Source: Alphaproteobacteria bacterium (GTDB lineage: Bacteria; Pseudomonadota; Alphaproteobacteria; SMXP01). From it: a DNA stretch of 13,411 bases. The position numbers were made by a program, and so were the translations under genes. The notes beneath the pieces are model-generated. The model was not told where the DNA came from and did no database searches. It saw only the letters and a list, made by a program, of their open reading frames with translations. Where the stretch lies: positions 1 through 13,411 of the forward strand of contig JANQLI010000081.1 in assembly GCA_028280675.1 (NCBI GenBank). The letters are read 5' to 3'. This document shows positions 1 to 6,976 of this stretch, in pieces (within the stretch, counting starts at the first letter, position 1; the number at the start of each line of letters is the position of its first letter).

Positions 1-5
1 ACGCG

Positions 6-73
6 CCTATGACACCGCTATGCGCAAGCGCAAATGTCCCCAATGCAAGAGTGACGTTTCGTCGTGTCATAGG
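6..73. repeat. Perfect 10-bp inverted repeat enclosing small hairpins
   Basis: CCTATGACAC at 6-15 is matched by its exact reverse complement GTGTCATAGG at 64-73. Inside the 48-base interval sit two smaller potential hairpins: TGCGC/GCGCA with a 2-base loop near 21-32, and GACG/CGTC around a TTT loop just before the right arm. A T-rich run (ATTTTTGTTT) follows on the plus strand at about 74-83. It could be a structured terminator for a plus-strand gene ending at or before the window start, or the end of a small element. With only five bases to its left visible, this cannot be settled. Confidence 0.4.
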
Positions 74-149
74 ATTTTTGTTTATCATCGCAAGCGACAT
101 TTCGATATTGACGTGTGCGTTCTGTCACGACTCTTGTTTGAGCGGCAAA

Positions 150-1022
150 CTATATACTCGATTCAGACCAGAATTTTGGATGGTCCTTTTGAACCCGGTC
201 CTGGAATGCCTGGGGCAACCCTTCAATGGAATTGACTTTTCTGCCAAAGAGTCTCCAGACCATGGGAAAATGCTCATCTAAATCAAAAATAAATATGCGG
301 CTATCTGAAAACATCATTGAATAGGATGTACACGGCACAGAGGTACTGTCTTCCATTAATGCTTTCGCAAAATCTCCTGTATAGGTGGTCATTTGAGATA
401 CACGACGATAACCAGATGAAGAGTCTATATCACTTTGTTCATCTCTTTCGATTCGGCCCGTTGAGGTGGGGATAAATTCTGCTTGCAGATCTTCGTGAAA
501 AACAATCGTATCGTCTAAAACAACAGCAGGCCGGTTTTGCAGATCCACCGACACATCTGGCCTATCTGAAAAATTAGGCACCAACACTTCATCGGGTGTG
601 ATGATATGGCTCGATTGTGACGTATAGTGATGAAGCTTATGCGCTTCACCAGTTGTGGGCACCGGAAGCTCATCTTGGATTTGTCCGGTTTCAGGATCTA
701 AATAATAACCAACTTCCGTTAAGGTCGCTTCATAACGGTTATCGGTCAGTTTCGTCACGCGATTCCAAGAGAAGCCCTCGCAACGCACCAATAACGGCAA
801 CATTTTATTTTGCTGCAGATGAAATAAGTCTGCTTGATAATAAATACCGCTTCTCTCGCCCGATAAATCGGCCTTGAACTTAATAAACAGTTCAAGCTGC
901 TCAGCCTTCGATAGGCCCCATGCCTTATTGGATTGCCAGCTTATCTTGGAAAAGTCGAGCATAATGGCTGTAGAGGCTGCGGCGGATGCAATGCCCAGGG
1001 CCGCATTTCTTCTCGTAAGCAT
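150..1022 (-). CDS. Tat-exported DUF1838-family protein
   Basis: A 290-residue protein that I place in the DUF1838 family from its overall pattern; the family's biochemical role is not established. I chose the ATG at 1022 over an upstream ATG at 1076 because it follows a GGAGA ribosome site (1031-1035, 9-base spacing from GGAG) and puts a twin-arginine signal at the very N-terminus: TRRNAALG with Arg4-Arg5, then an Ala-rich stretch to about residue 21. The longer reading would bury the signal and overlap the upstream terminator. After the signal comes a soluble domain rich in aromatic and acidic residues, with no second membrane segment. It probably works in the periplasm. It is the gene after the TonB receptor on the same strand, 98 bases downstream, which suggests a shared substrate. 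The family call is from memory of the pattern; the Tat signal is seen directly. Confidence 0.8.
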   Translation of the reverse strand: MLTRRNAALGIASAAASTAIMLDFSKISWQSNKAWGLSKAEQLELFIKFKADLSGERSGIYYQADLFHLQQNKMLPLLVRCEGFSWNRVTKLTDNRYEATLTEVGYYLDPETGQIQDELPVPTTGEAHKLHHYTSQSSHIITPDEVLVPNFSDRPDVSVDLQNRPAVVLDDTIVFHEDLQAEFIPTSTGRIERDEQSDIDSSSGYRRVSQMTTYTGDFAKALMEDSTSVPCTSYSMMFSDSRIFIFDLDEHFPMVWRLFGRKVNSIEGLPQAFQDRVQKDHPKFWSESSI

Positions 1023-1054
1023 CAAGTTGTTCTCCGAGCAGGGTTTGCAATGAT

Positions 1055-1107
1055 AAAAAATGGGTCTCCCGAACATTTGGTGCTTCTAGGGTTCGTTCGA
1101 GAGACCC
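1055..1107 (-). terminator. Intrinsic terminator after the TonB receptor gene
   Basis: Read on the minus strand, GGGTCTCTCGAAC (1107-1095) pairs with GTTCGGGAGACCC (1074-1062) to make a 13-bp stem with one G-U wobble and a 20-base loop. One A and then six T follow (1060-1055). This is the classic intrinsic terminator form for transcripts leaving the receptor gene. It lies only 32 bases before the start of the DUF1838 gene. That gene must therefore rely on read-through, regulated antitermination, or a promoter inside the hairpin region. No matching T-run exists for the plus strand. Confidence 0.85.
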
Positions 1108-1120
1108 AAGGGGGAATTAC

Positions 1121-3439
1121 TTAGTATCTCAACGTGAGTGTCGCGCCGAATGTTCTCAATGTTGGAAGATTAAACACAGGTCTTCCAGTAAAATCATTGA
1201 GTTGAGCGGCGCCGCTTACAAGAACGGGCGTGTCATCATCAAAAGCGTTATCAACCCATAACGTGAAATCAAGTTTTTCACTTGAAACGCCACCTCTAAT
1301 GTTGGTCACGACACGATCGCCAATTTTGCTTAACGCATCAAGCGTGTCACCTTTCTGCTCGGACTCATAACGGGTATCGATTCTGGTAAACCAATCAAAT
1401 GTGTCATTCAGCGATTGTGAATATTGAATCGTCCCATTCAACGTATGCTCCGATGTTCGCGGCAGACGCTGACCTGAAAGATCTGCTACGCGAGTCACGC
1501 CATCGGGTGCCAACACAGAAGGCACAACACCACTATCGATGAGATCCATCACATCGCCCGGTGCTGATGAAAATGAGCCATCTGTTGCGTCATCAAATGT
1601 CGCGTCGGCAAAGGCATAATTGATTGATAAGTCCAAACCATCAACTGGCGTTGCAGAGACCTCTATTTCAAAGCCCTTACTCGTCCCCGTACCTGAATTT
1701 TGGGTTGCGAATAATGCGGTACCCGTGATTTGATTGGTGATTTGAATATCCTCCATATCAATATAGAAAGCGGCAACATTGATACGCAGATCGCCATCAA
1801 GCCAGTCCGTTTTTGCACCGATCTCGTAAGTCCAGTTCGTTTCAGGATCAAAAGCTAAAAATTGAGGCGGTGTGCTTGATGAATTGAAACCCCCTGCCTT
1901 AGCGCCGCGCGCAGCAGACGCATAAAGAAGGGCATCATCATTGACTTGCCAATCCACAGTGAAACGCGGCGTCCAAAACTTGAATGTTTCATCGCCAAAC
2001 TCTGCGCCAGGCAATCCTAAATCTTCGAGAACCATATTCGTTGCCGTTTTTGATTCACTTGTGTAACGCAGCTCTGCCCGAGCCGTCACACTATCAGTGA
2101 CATCGCCTTCAACAGATCCGAATGCTGCCCAGGTTTCCGTTTCTTTTCTGTTACGCTGAAAATTCTGCAACCGATCTAGGCCATCACCGTCAATCCCGAG
2201 AGGAATATCGGCCAGAAACGGATTATACAAGGCGCTCAAATCACCTGGATCAGCATCAATAAGCAATGCAGGTGTATCCTTCCTTTCAAGCTGGTAGTAG
2301 CTGCCCCCTGCCATCCAACGCACCCGTTGGTCCTCATTCGATTCGATCCGAATCTCCTGAATTGTTTCAATATGGGCTGCGTTTGTGAACGCTACAAATT
2401 GCGGAACATTTGGTACGGGAGAAAAGGTGGGACTAAAAAATGTCGCGCCATCTAATTGCCTGTCTTGGTCAACAAGGCTCTCCGCCCAAAGCATATTGTG
2501 TCCAGTATTCGAAACAATGGCCCCCCAATCATGCTCCCAGCGCAGGTTTAAGCCTATACGGCCAATTTCCCTTTCAAGACCAAATGCTCTTGGATCATAA
2601 GGAAGATCGACATCGCCAACGGACGGCACCTCACCACAAAATTCTTGCAGCACAGATCCCCCATAGGTTTCACAATTCCCATCTGATAAATATTGCGCAC
2701 TGGGACCATTCTCATCATTCAAATAGTACCCCGTTAAAGTAGCGCTAAAATTTTCAGTTGGTGTAAAAACCAATGAACCATTGAAGAAATATTGCTCATA
2801 GTAATCCGGATTATCACTCGAAAGCGGATTATCATACGATCCGTCAAACGTATCGTAGGCGCCTGCTATGCGCGCACCTAAAACACCGTCGCTAATCGGG
2901 CCGCCTATGCCGCCTTTCACGGTGCGCTTCCCATCGTTACCAATTGTGAAAGTGGCGCTTGCTTCAATACTATCGCCTGGCTTCTTGGTGATGTAGTTTA
3001 TAGCGCCTCCGTAACTATTCCGTCCGTAGAGCGCACTCTGAGGACCTTTGACCACCTCTACGCGCTCAAGGTCTATGAGACCGAAATCCAATCCTTCCCG
3101 GCCCGAAACATAAATGCCATCAACGAATATGGACACGTTGTTTTCATCATCGATGCGGGATACTTGCGAAAGACCCCGAATCTGCGGTGTAGTCAGATTA
3201 CGATTACCAAAGCCGTCAAATTGCAGCCCCGCCACCAGATTGGATAAATCCCTTAAATCCTCCACACCGGCGCGCGCGAGGTCTTCGCCGCTGAAAGTGG
3301 TAATTGCCAGTGGTACTGACTGAATTGATTCAGCTCTTTTACGTGAGGTCACTATAATCTCATTAACTGCAGCAAATGCATCAGTTGTTAAAAGTGAACT
3401 CAAAGAGACACCAATTAAAAATTTTGTGCTGATTTTCAT
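1121..3439 (-). CDS. TonB-dependent outer-membrane receptor
   Basis: A 772-residue TonB-dependent receptor, full length for the family. A Sec signal peptide covers residues 1-23 with a cut after AFA. A TonB box-like NEIIVTSRKR follows at 26-35. The plug domain runs to about residue 155 and includes the conserved VEVVKGPQSALYGRNSYGG segment (127-145). The remainder is the 22-strand barrel, and the protein ends in the terminal aromatic strand FGATLTLRY. Two Cys in a loop near residues 250-270 could form a disulfide. Such receptors use the TonB/ExbBD proton-motive system to pull scarce ligands across the outer membrane. Sequence alone does not tell siderophore from organic substrate; catabolic neighbours favour an organic ligand. 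The start is supported by GAGGGG (3448-3453, 8-base spacing). It is divergent from the LytTR regulator, and a strong terminator follows it. Confidence 0.95.
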   Translation of the reverse strand: MKISTKFLIGVSLSSLLTTDAFAAVNEIIVTSRKRAESIQSVPLAITTFSGEDLARAGVEDLRDLSNLVAGLQFDGFGNRNLTTPQIRGLSQVSRIDDENNVSIFVDGIYVSGREGLDFGLIDLERVEVVKGPQSALYGRNSYGGAINYITKKPGDSIEASATFTIGNDGKRTVKGGIGGPISDGVLGARIAGAYDTFDGSYDNPLSSDNPDYYEQYFFNGSLVFTPTENFSATLTGYYLNDENGPSAQYLSDGNCETYGGSVLQEFCGEVPSVGDVDLPYDPRAFGLEREIGRIGLNLRWEHDWGAIVSNTGHNMLWAESLVDQDRQLDGATFFSPTFSPVPNVPQFVAFTNAAHIETIQEIRIESNEDQRVRWMAGGSYYQLERKDTPALLIDADPGDLSALYNPFLADIPLGIDGDGLDRLQNFQRNRKETETWAAFGSVEGDVTDSVTARAELRYTSESKTATNMVLEDLGLPGAEFGDETFKFWTPRFTVDWQVNDDALLYASAARGAKAGGFNSSSTPPQFLAFDPETNWTYEIGAKTDWLDGDLRINVAAFYIDMEDIQITNQITGTALFATQNSGTGTSKGFEIEVSATPVDGLDLSINYAFADATFDDATDGSFSSAPGDVMDLIDSGVVPSVLAPDGVTRVADLSGQRLPRTSEHTLNGTIQYSQSLNDTFDWFTRIDTRYESEQKGDTLDALSKIGDRVVTNIRGGVSSEKLDFTLWVDNAFDDDTPVLVSGAAQLNDFTGRPVFNLPTLRTFGATLTLRY

Positions 3440-3816
3440 CTCAACTTCCCCTCATATTTTAGACACGAATCAAACTGCAACGTGCCGCCCCGAACGGCAT
3501 ATTGGTGACATTGCAGCTTGCAGTGTTGGTAGTATTATCTGAGGCAAAAGGATTGGATATAATGCATGCACGAAATGCGCTGAATATGTCATAAACTGCA
3601 CAATTACCCCTATAAATCAATGCTTTGTACAGTTTATGCAGCACGAACAGCGCATGGTTGCGCTTACTTTCGCACCCAAGACCGCTGGAAATAAATACAT
3701 TGTCTTATTATCATCCGTTCCGATAAATCCAATAAATAAAAACCAAGGAAAGTTATTGAAGTTCGGATGAGATAAGAATAGATCAGGTACACACTGCACT
3801 GGGGGATATTGATAAG
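3440..3816. promoter_or_regulatory. Divergent control region between receptor and LytTR genes
   Basis: This 377-base region holds no convincing gene; short minus-strand reading frames of about 60 codons lack a ribosome site and look random. It must carry promoters for both the receptor (minus) and the regulator (plus). On the minus strand GATAAT, near 3535-3545, is a possible -10. On the plus strand TTGTCT (3700-3705) and GATAAA (3722-3727), 16 bases apart, are a possible promoter, as are TTGAAG (3756-3761) and TAGATC (3779-3784). All are weak matches. Tandem 7-base repeats TTGCAGC/TTGCAGT occur at 3511-3524. The inverted repeat listed separately lies over the plus-strand candidates. Confidence 0.5.
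3703..3777. repeat. Imperfect inverted repeat, candidate operator
   Basis: TCTTATTATCATCCG at 3703-3717 is nearly the reverse complement of CGGATGAGATAAGA at 3764-3777. Thirteen positions pair, with TA facing C in the middle. The arms are 46 bases apart and flank an AT-rich stretch just upstream of the LytTR regulator, overlapping weak promoter-like hexamers. It could be a paired binding site for a dimeric regulator. LytTR proteins usually bind direct repeats, so the autoregulation idea is inference only. Confidence 0.4.
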
Positions 3817-4737
3817 GTGAGCGGAAAGAATCTCAAAAATCTGATCAATCGATCAAATATCTCTATCCAATTAGAAAACCCTGTTTGGTTATTGCTTATT
3901 TTCTACGTTTGCACGCCACTTTTTGCAGGATTATTAACCGGCTGGATGCAATCTGGACGCACAGATTCCTGGACAAAGTTGGGATCGATTTATTTTTGGG
4001 TGCCAATATGGCTCGTGTCTTGGTGGTACTGCGATTTAGCGACGCGCGCCGTGCAGTTCGCAATAGGGAAATACGTTAAGTCTTTTCTGCTGGTTCTCAC
4101 GCTTGGCAGCGTGATTGGGTCCATACTCGCATGGCCGCTCTTTAAGTGGCATATCCAAACATCGGAAATACTCTTTGGCGCCGGAGCGATTGAAGTTGCG
4201 AGCCCCTTTAGCCTGTCTTTCACCGAAACATTCGCGCGATTTGTTGACAATGTGTTGGCTGGTATATTCTTTTGGGTCATCATGAATTATATCTTCGTTG
4301 CGATTGTGGGCATGAAACGGTTTGGATATGAGGAAAGTGTTGAAAATTTCATACAACAGCACGATCTGCAAATTCGAAAACCGTTACCAGACGGCATTGC
4401 CAGCAATAAAAAAGATATTCCACTTTTTCTCAAGCGAACAAAGAAAGATATTGGCACAGAGATCATCGCCATTTCTGCGGAACAGCATTATTTACGCGTT
4501 TACACCCAAAAAGGCGATGATTTGATTTTATATAGGCTGTCAGATGCACTGCTCGAGCTTGAAGATTACGCTGGTATGCAAATCCATCGCTCTCATTGGG
4601 TAAAACACTCAGCAATAAAAAATATTGAAACAGAGAATCGGAGCCTGAAAGTCGAATTATCTAACGGTATTCGATTGCCCGTTGGCCGTTCCCACCAGTC
4701 CAAAGTCAGAAAGCTCCTGCAAGAAAGAGATCGATAA
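3817..4737 (+). CDS. Membrane-anchored LytTR-type transcriptional regulator
   Basis: A 306-residue protein with a membrane sensor half and a DNA-binding half. Hydrophobic segments at about 23-40, 57-74, 87-107 and 143-165 predict four membrane spans. The C-terminal part, about 205-303, is a LytTR domain: AEQHYLRVYT (221-230), IHRSHWVKHSAI (256-267) and NGIRLPVGRSHQSKVRKLL (283-301) are family-type segments. There is no response-regulator receiver or histidine kinase domain, so sensing and DNA binding are joined in one chain. The start is GTG (3817) after GGGGGA at 3801-3806; no better ATG exists in frame nearby. It is divergent from the TonB receptor and lies upstream of the hydrolase. It probably controls one or both, and it could respond to a membrane-soluble ligand or to envelope state. 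Target and ligand are inferred, not shown. Confidence 0.9.
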   Translation: MSGKNLKNLINRSNISIQLENPVWLLLIFYVCTPLFAGLLTGWMQSGRTDSWTKLGSIYFWVPIWLVSWWYCDLATRAVQFAIGKYVKSFLLVLTLGSVIGSILAWPLFKWHIQTSEILFGAGAIEVASPFSLSFTETFARFVDNVLAGIFFWVIMNYIFVAIVGMKRFGYEESVENFIQQHDLQIRKPLPDGIASNKKDIPLFLKRTKKDIGTEIIAISAEQHYLRVYTQKGDDLILYRLSDALLELEDYAGMQIHRSHWVKHSAIKNIETENRSLKVELSNGIRLPVGRSHQSKVRKLLQERDR

Positions 4738-4746
4738 GCGATCTCT
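4726..4746 (+). terminator. Hairpin spanning the LytTR stop codon
   Basis: AGAGATCG (4726-4733) and CGATCTCT (4739-4746) form a perfect 8-bp stem with a 5-base loop that contains the TAA stop. A 10-base palindrome, CCTCATGAGG, follows at 4749-4758. There is no T-run after either, so this is not a standard intrinsic terminator. It may protect the 3' end, or partly end the transcript before the hydrolase gene. Confidence 0.35.
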
Positions 4747-4784
4747 ATCCTCATGAGGTATTCAAATATGGCCTGTGCGTTTCG

Positions 4785-4802
4785 TGCTGCACGAATGCAG
4801 CA
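4785..4802 (+). other. Small hairpin in the hydrolase leader
   Basis: TGCTGCA (4785-4791) and TGCAGCA (4796-4802) make a perfect 7-bp stem closed by a CGAA tetraloop. It lies 122 bases upstream of the hydrolase start, inside the 187-base gap after the LytTR gene. No T-run follows. It could be part of a leader structure or an operator dyad. No function can be read from it. Confidence 0.3.
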
Positions 4803-4911
4803 ACTTGCATGTAGCTGTTCACATCCTGTGTATGTTAAAATGAACGCAGGCAAAGCTTCATACGCCTTTACATGAATGCAAGCCTTACACGATCTATAAA
4901 ATCAGCACTGC

Positions 4912-4917
4912 AAGGAG
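4912..4917 (+). promoter_or_regulatory. Ribosome binding site of the hydrolase gene
   Basis: AAGGAG sits 7 bases before the ATG at 4925. It fixes the start and leaves a Tat signal at the N-terminus. Confidence 0.8.
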
Positions 4918-4924
4918 TTGGACG

Positions 4925-5746
4925 ATGCAACCATCTCGGCGATCATTCATGACCAGTATGATAACGGCGTCTTGCATGGGCGCGGCGGCTGTAAAACCTT
5001 CGTATGCACAACAGAGTTCAGAGAAGATTTTTGTCCTCGTCCACGGCTCATTCCTGGGTGGCTGGTGCTGGAGAGAAGTCAAAGATTATCTGCAACGTTT
5101 AGGGCATCAGGTCTTCACGCCCACATTAACTGGGCTTGGTGAGCGCGTGCACCTCAGATCACCAGAAATAAATTTGAGTACGCACATTCAAGATGTCATT
5201 AAGGTGATTGAGTGGGAAGAATTAGAGAATGTCATTTTAGTGGGGCATAGCTATGGCGGAACCGTCATTCATGGGGTATGCGACAGACTCAAGCAAAAGA
5301 TAAAGCATGCCGTTTTTCTTGACTCGAATGTGCCTGAGAATGGCGAAACGAATTATCCAGGTGTGACTCTCGATATAATCAAGAGCATCTATGGCCCACT
5401 GCAAGATGATTACCTGATTCCCTATCCTAAATTGCTCGACTTCGGCATACGCAAGACTAATGTTAGTCAAGAGACCTATGAACGATACAAAAGACGGCTC
5501 ACGCCGCAGCCAGTCAATACCTATTTAGAGCCATTACACTTAAACAATGGCGGATCGGATGGCTTACAACGGACCTATATATACTGCTTAAAAGACAAAC
5601 CTCATCCAAGACCTGCCCCATTGGAAAAACTGTTGCAACGGGTCCAAGGCGATTCTTGGCATTATGAGGAGCTCGATTGTGGGCATAATGCGATGACACT
5701 CATGCCAAATGAACTGTCAAACTTACTTATTGAGATACAGAGATAA
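4925..5746 (+). CDS. Tat-exported alpha/beta hydrolase, esterase-like
   Basis: A 273-residue serine hydrolase. The N-terminus has a twin-arginine signal, SRRSFM with Arg5-Arg6, and likely cleavage after SYA at residue 28, so the mature enzyme should be periplasmic. HGSFLGGWCW (40-49) forms the oxyanion region, GHSYGG (107-112) gives the nucleophile Ser109, and Asp224 (CLKDK) and His254 (CGHNAM) complete the triad. The spacing and the CGHNAMTLMPNEL ending resemble the methyl-esterase/hydroxynitrile-lyase branch (plant MES proteins, bacterial EstC), whose members often cleave small aromatic or terpenoid esters. The true substrate is unknown. It follows the LytTR gene by 187 bases on the same strand and ends in tandem TAA TAA stops. 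It faces the SDR gene head-on with a 41-base gap. Confidence 0.9.
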   Translation: MQPSRRSFMTSMITASCMGAAAVKPSYAQQSSEKIFVLVHGSFLGGWCWREVKDYLQRLGHQVFTPTLTGLGERVHLRSPEINLSTHIQDVIKVIEWEELENVILVGHSYGGTVIHGVCDRLKQKIKHAVFLDSNVPENGETNYPGVTLDIIKSIYGPLQDDYLIPYPKLLDFGIRKTNVSQETYERYKRRLTPQPVNTYLEPLHLNNGGSDGLQRTYIYCLKDKPHPRPAPLEKLLQRVQGDSWHYEELDCGHNAMTLMPNELSNLLIEIQR

Positions 5747-5751
5747 TAAAT

Positions 5752-5774
5752 CTGGCTAACGTCTGACGAACCAG
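5752..5774. terminator. Weak bidirectional hairpin between convergent genes
   Basis: CTGG (5752-5755) pairs with CCAG (5771-5774) around a looser inner CGT/ACG pairing, in the 41-base gap between the hydrolase and SDR stops. On the minus strand ATTTATTAT follows. The stem is short, so it is only a possible terminator. Confidence 0.25.
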
Positions 5775-5787
5775 TGAATGAAAACAC

Positions 5788-6621
5788 TCAATGATACTCT
5801 TCCCCGCCTGAGACATTGATGCTATCGCCTGTGATGTACACACTCTCCGCAGAGGCTAAGAACGCACAGGCGTTGGCGGTATCTTCCGGTAAACCGACAC
5901 GGCCTATTGGGATGCGCGCTTTGAGCTGTTCCAAATACTCCTCAACGCTCAGTCCACGGCTAGCGGCCAGGAAAGAGTTCTGCCAAGACCCTAACCCTGT
6001 CGTGACATGGTTCGGGCATACGAGATTCACCGTGATGTTATGCTCCGCTAGCTCCAGCGCCGCGTTACGCGTGAGACCCAAAAGCCCATGTTTGGAAGAT
6101 GTATAGGCCGAGGTAAATTTAAAAGCCGACTTTGATGCTTGGCTTCCGATATTGATGATACGCCCGCCATCTCCTTGCGCAATCATTTGTTTTGCCGCAT
6201 GTTTGATCCCGAAAAAGACGCCGCGTAAATTGACACCGAGAACGGCGTCCCACTCTTCTTGCGTGGTTTCAAGCAGCGGCCCAAAGAGATAACCGATCCC
6301 AGCATTGTTGACGAGAATATCCACCTTACCAAAATGATCGACCGTGCTCTTCACCATGTTCTCCACGTCCTCTTCATGAAGCACATTGCAAATGTTGGTG
6401 ATGACATCAGCGCCCTCTTGACGCAATTGCGCGGCGACCTTCTCCATCTCGGAGACCTGACCAACGCCATGTTCTGGGGCGGTCTTGCCTTTTACTTCGC
6501 CAATATCCGAAATGACGATTTTCGCGCCTTCAGATGCAAACCGCCGTGCAATGGCTTCCCCAAGACCTTTTTCGCGCCCGGCCCCTGTGATGACCGCGAC
6601 TTTTCCTTGTAAGTTTCCCAT
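5788..6621 (-). CDS. Short-chain dehydrogenase/reductase (SDR)
   Basis: A 277-residue classical SDR. The nucleotide-binding TGAGREKGLG lies at 12-21, NNAG at 105-108, and the catalytic set is Asn131, Ser160, Tyr173 and Lys177 (YTSSK). Asp39 at the end of the second strand suggests NAD(H) preference. Family members interconvert alcohols and ketones; the substrate is not readable here. I chose the ATG at 6621 because GGAG (6628-6631) lies 6 bases upstream. A GTG at 6636, immediately after the stop of the preceding gene, would add five residues (to 282) but would include that ribosome site. It is the last gene of the six-gene minus-strand run, directly downstream of the HapK-like gene, which suggests translational coupling. 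Confidence 0.93.
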   Translation of the reverse strand: MGNLQGKVAVITGAGREKGLGEAIARRFASEGAKIVISDIGEVKGKTAPEHGVGQVSEMEKVAAQLRQEGADVITNICNVLHEEDVENMVKSTVDHFGKVDILVNNAGIGYLFGPLLETTQEEWDAVLGVNLRGVFFGIKHAAKQMIAQGDGGRIINIGSQASKSAFKFTSAYTSSKHGLLGLTRNAALELAEHNITVNLVCPNHVTTGLGSWQNSFLAASRGLSVEEYLEQLKARIPIGRVGLPEDTANACAFLASAESVYITGDSINVSGGEEYH

Positions 6622-6636
6622 GATTGTCTCCGTCAC

Positions 6637-6951
6637 TTACGACTCGATCGACTCGCACACGATAAATTGCGGGTTATCCGCAAATGTTCGAAATTGTTGC
6701 GCCGCTTCCCGGATGGCGTCTGTTTTCACGTCGTCCATAAACCCATCCATATCATCGATCTGTATGAGTTCGGCGTATTGATAAGGCGCATCCGGATCGC
6801 CGGATAACATCGTCTGCATACGTAGAACCTCAAACCCACTGACAGAGCCAAGGCGGCGCACAGCAGGGATGTCGCTTTCCCGCGCCCAGTTTTCGTAAGC
6901 CTGTTTATCTGCACCAGGCAGCAAGTTGAATAAAACGATGACAGTGGTCAT
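6637..6951 (-). CDS. HapK/RedY-family small protein
   Basis: A 104-residue protein that I recognise as the HapK (REDY-like) family by its pattern: TVIVLFNLLPGAD at the N-terminus, YENWARESDIPAVRRLGSV (19-37), PYQYAELIQIDDMDGF (56-71) and FADNPQFIVCE (89-99) near the end. The family is named after genes in prodiginine pigment clusters (hapK, redY) and has the ferredoxin-like dimeric alpha/beta barrel expected of small cyclase or mono-oxygenase-like proteins. No other prodiginine gene is present here, so a pigment role is not supported. The ribosome site is weak (AAGAAAGATAAG on the minus strand), and the gene starts 25 bases after the flavoenzyme stop. It may act on an intermediate passed between the flavoenzyme and the SDR. 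Confidence 0.8.
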   Translation of the reverse strand: MTTVIVLFNLLPGADKQAYENWARESDIPAVRRLGSVSGFEVLRMQTMLSGDPDAPYQYAELIQIDDMDGFMDDVKTDAIREAAQQFRTFADNPQFIVCESIES

Positions 6952-6976
6952 ATACTTATCTTTCTTATGTAGGTGT

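Noticed and set aside
20..235. Plus-strand reading frame beginning MRKRKCPQCKSD, which looks like a zinc-ribbon start
   Set aside because: It has no ribosome site, loses the Cys pattern after a few residues, and overlaps the well-supported DUF1838 gene on the other strand.
3474..4912. Recurring ACTGCAA-like 7-mers near the receptor, LytTR and hydrolase starts, as a possible regulon motif
   Set aside because: The same word also occurs inside coding regions, and spacing and orientation are irregular, so it is not clearly above chance.
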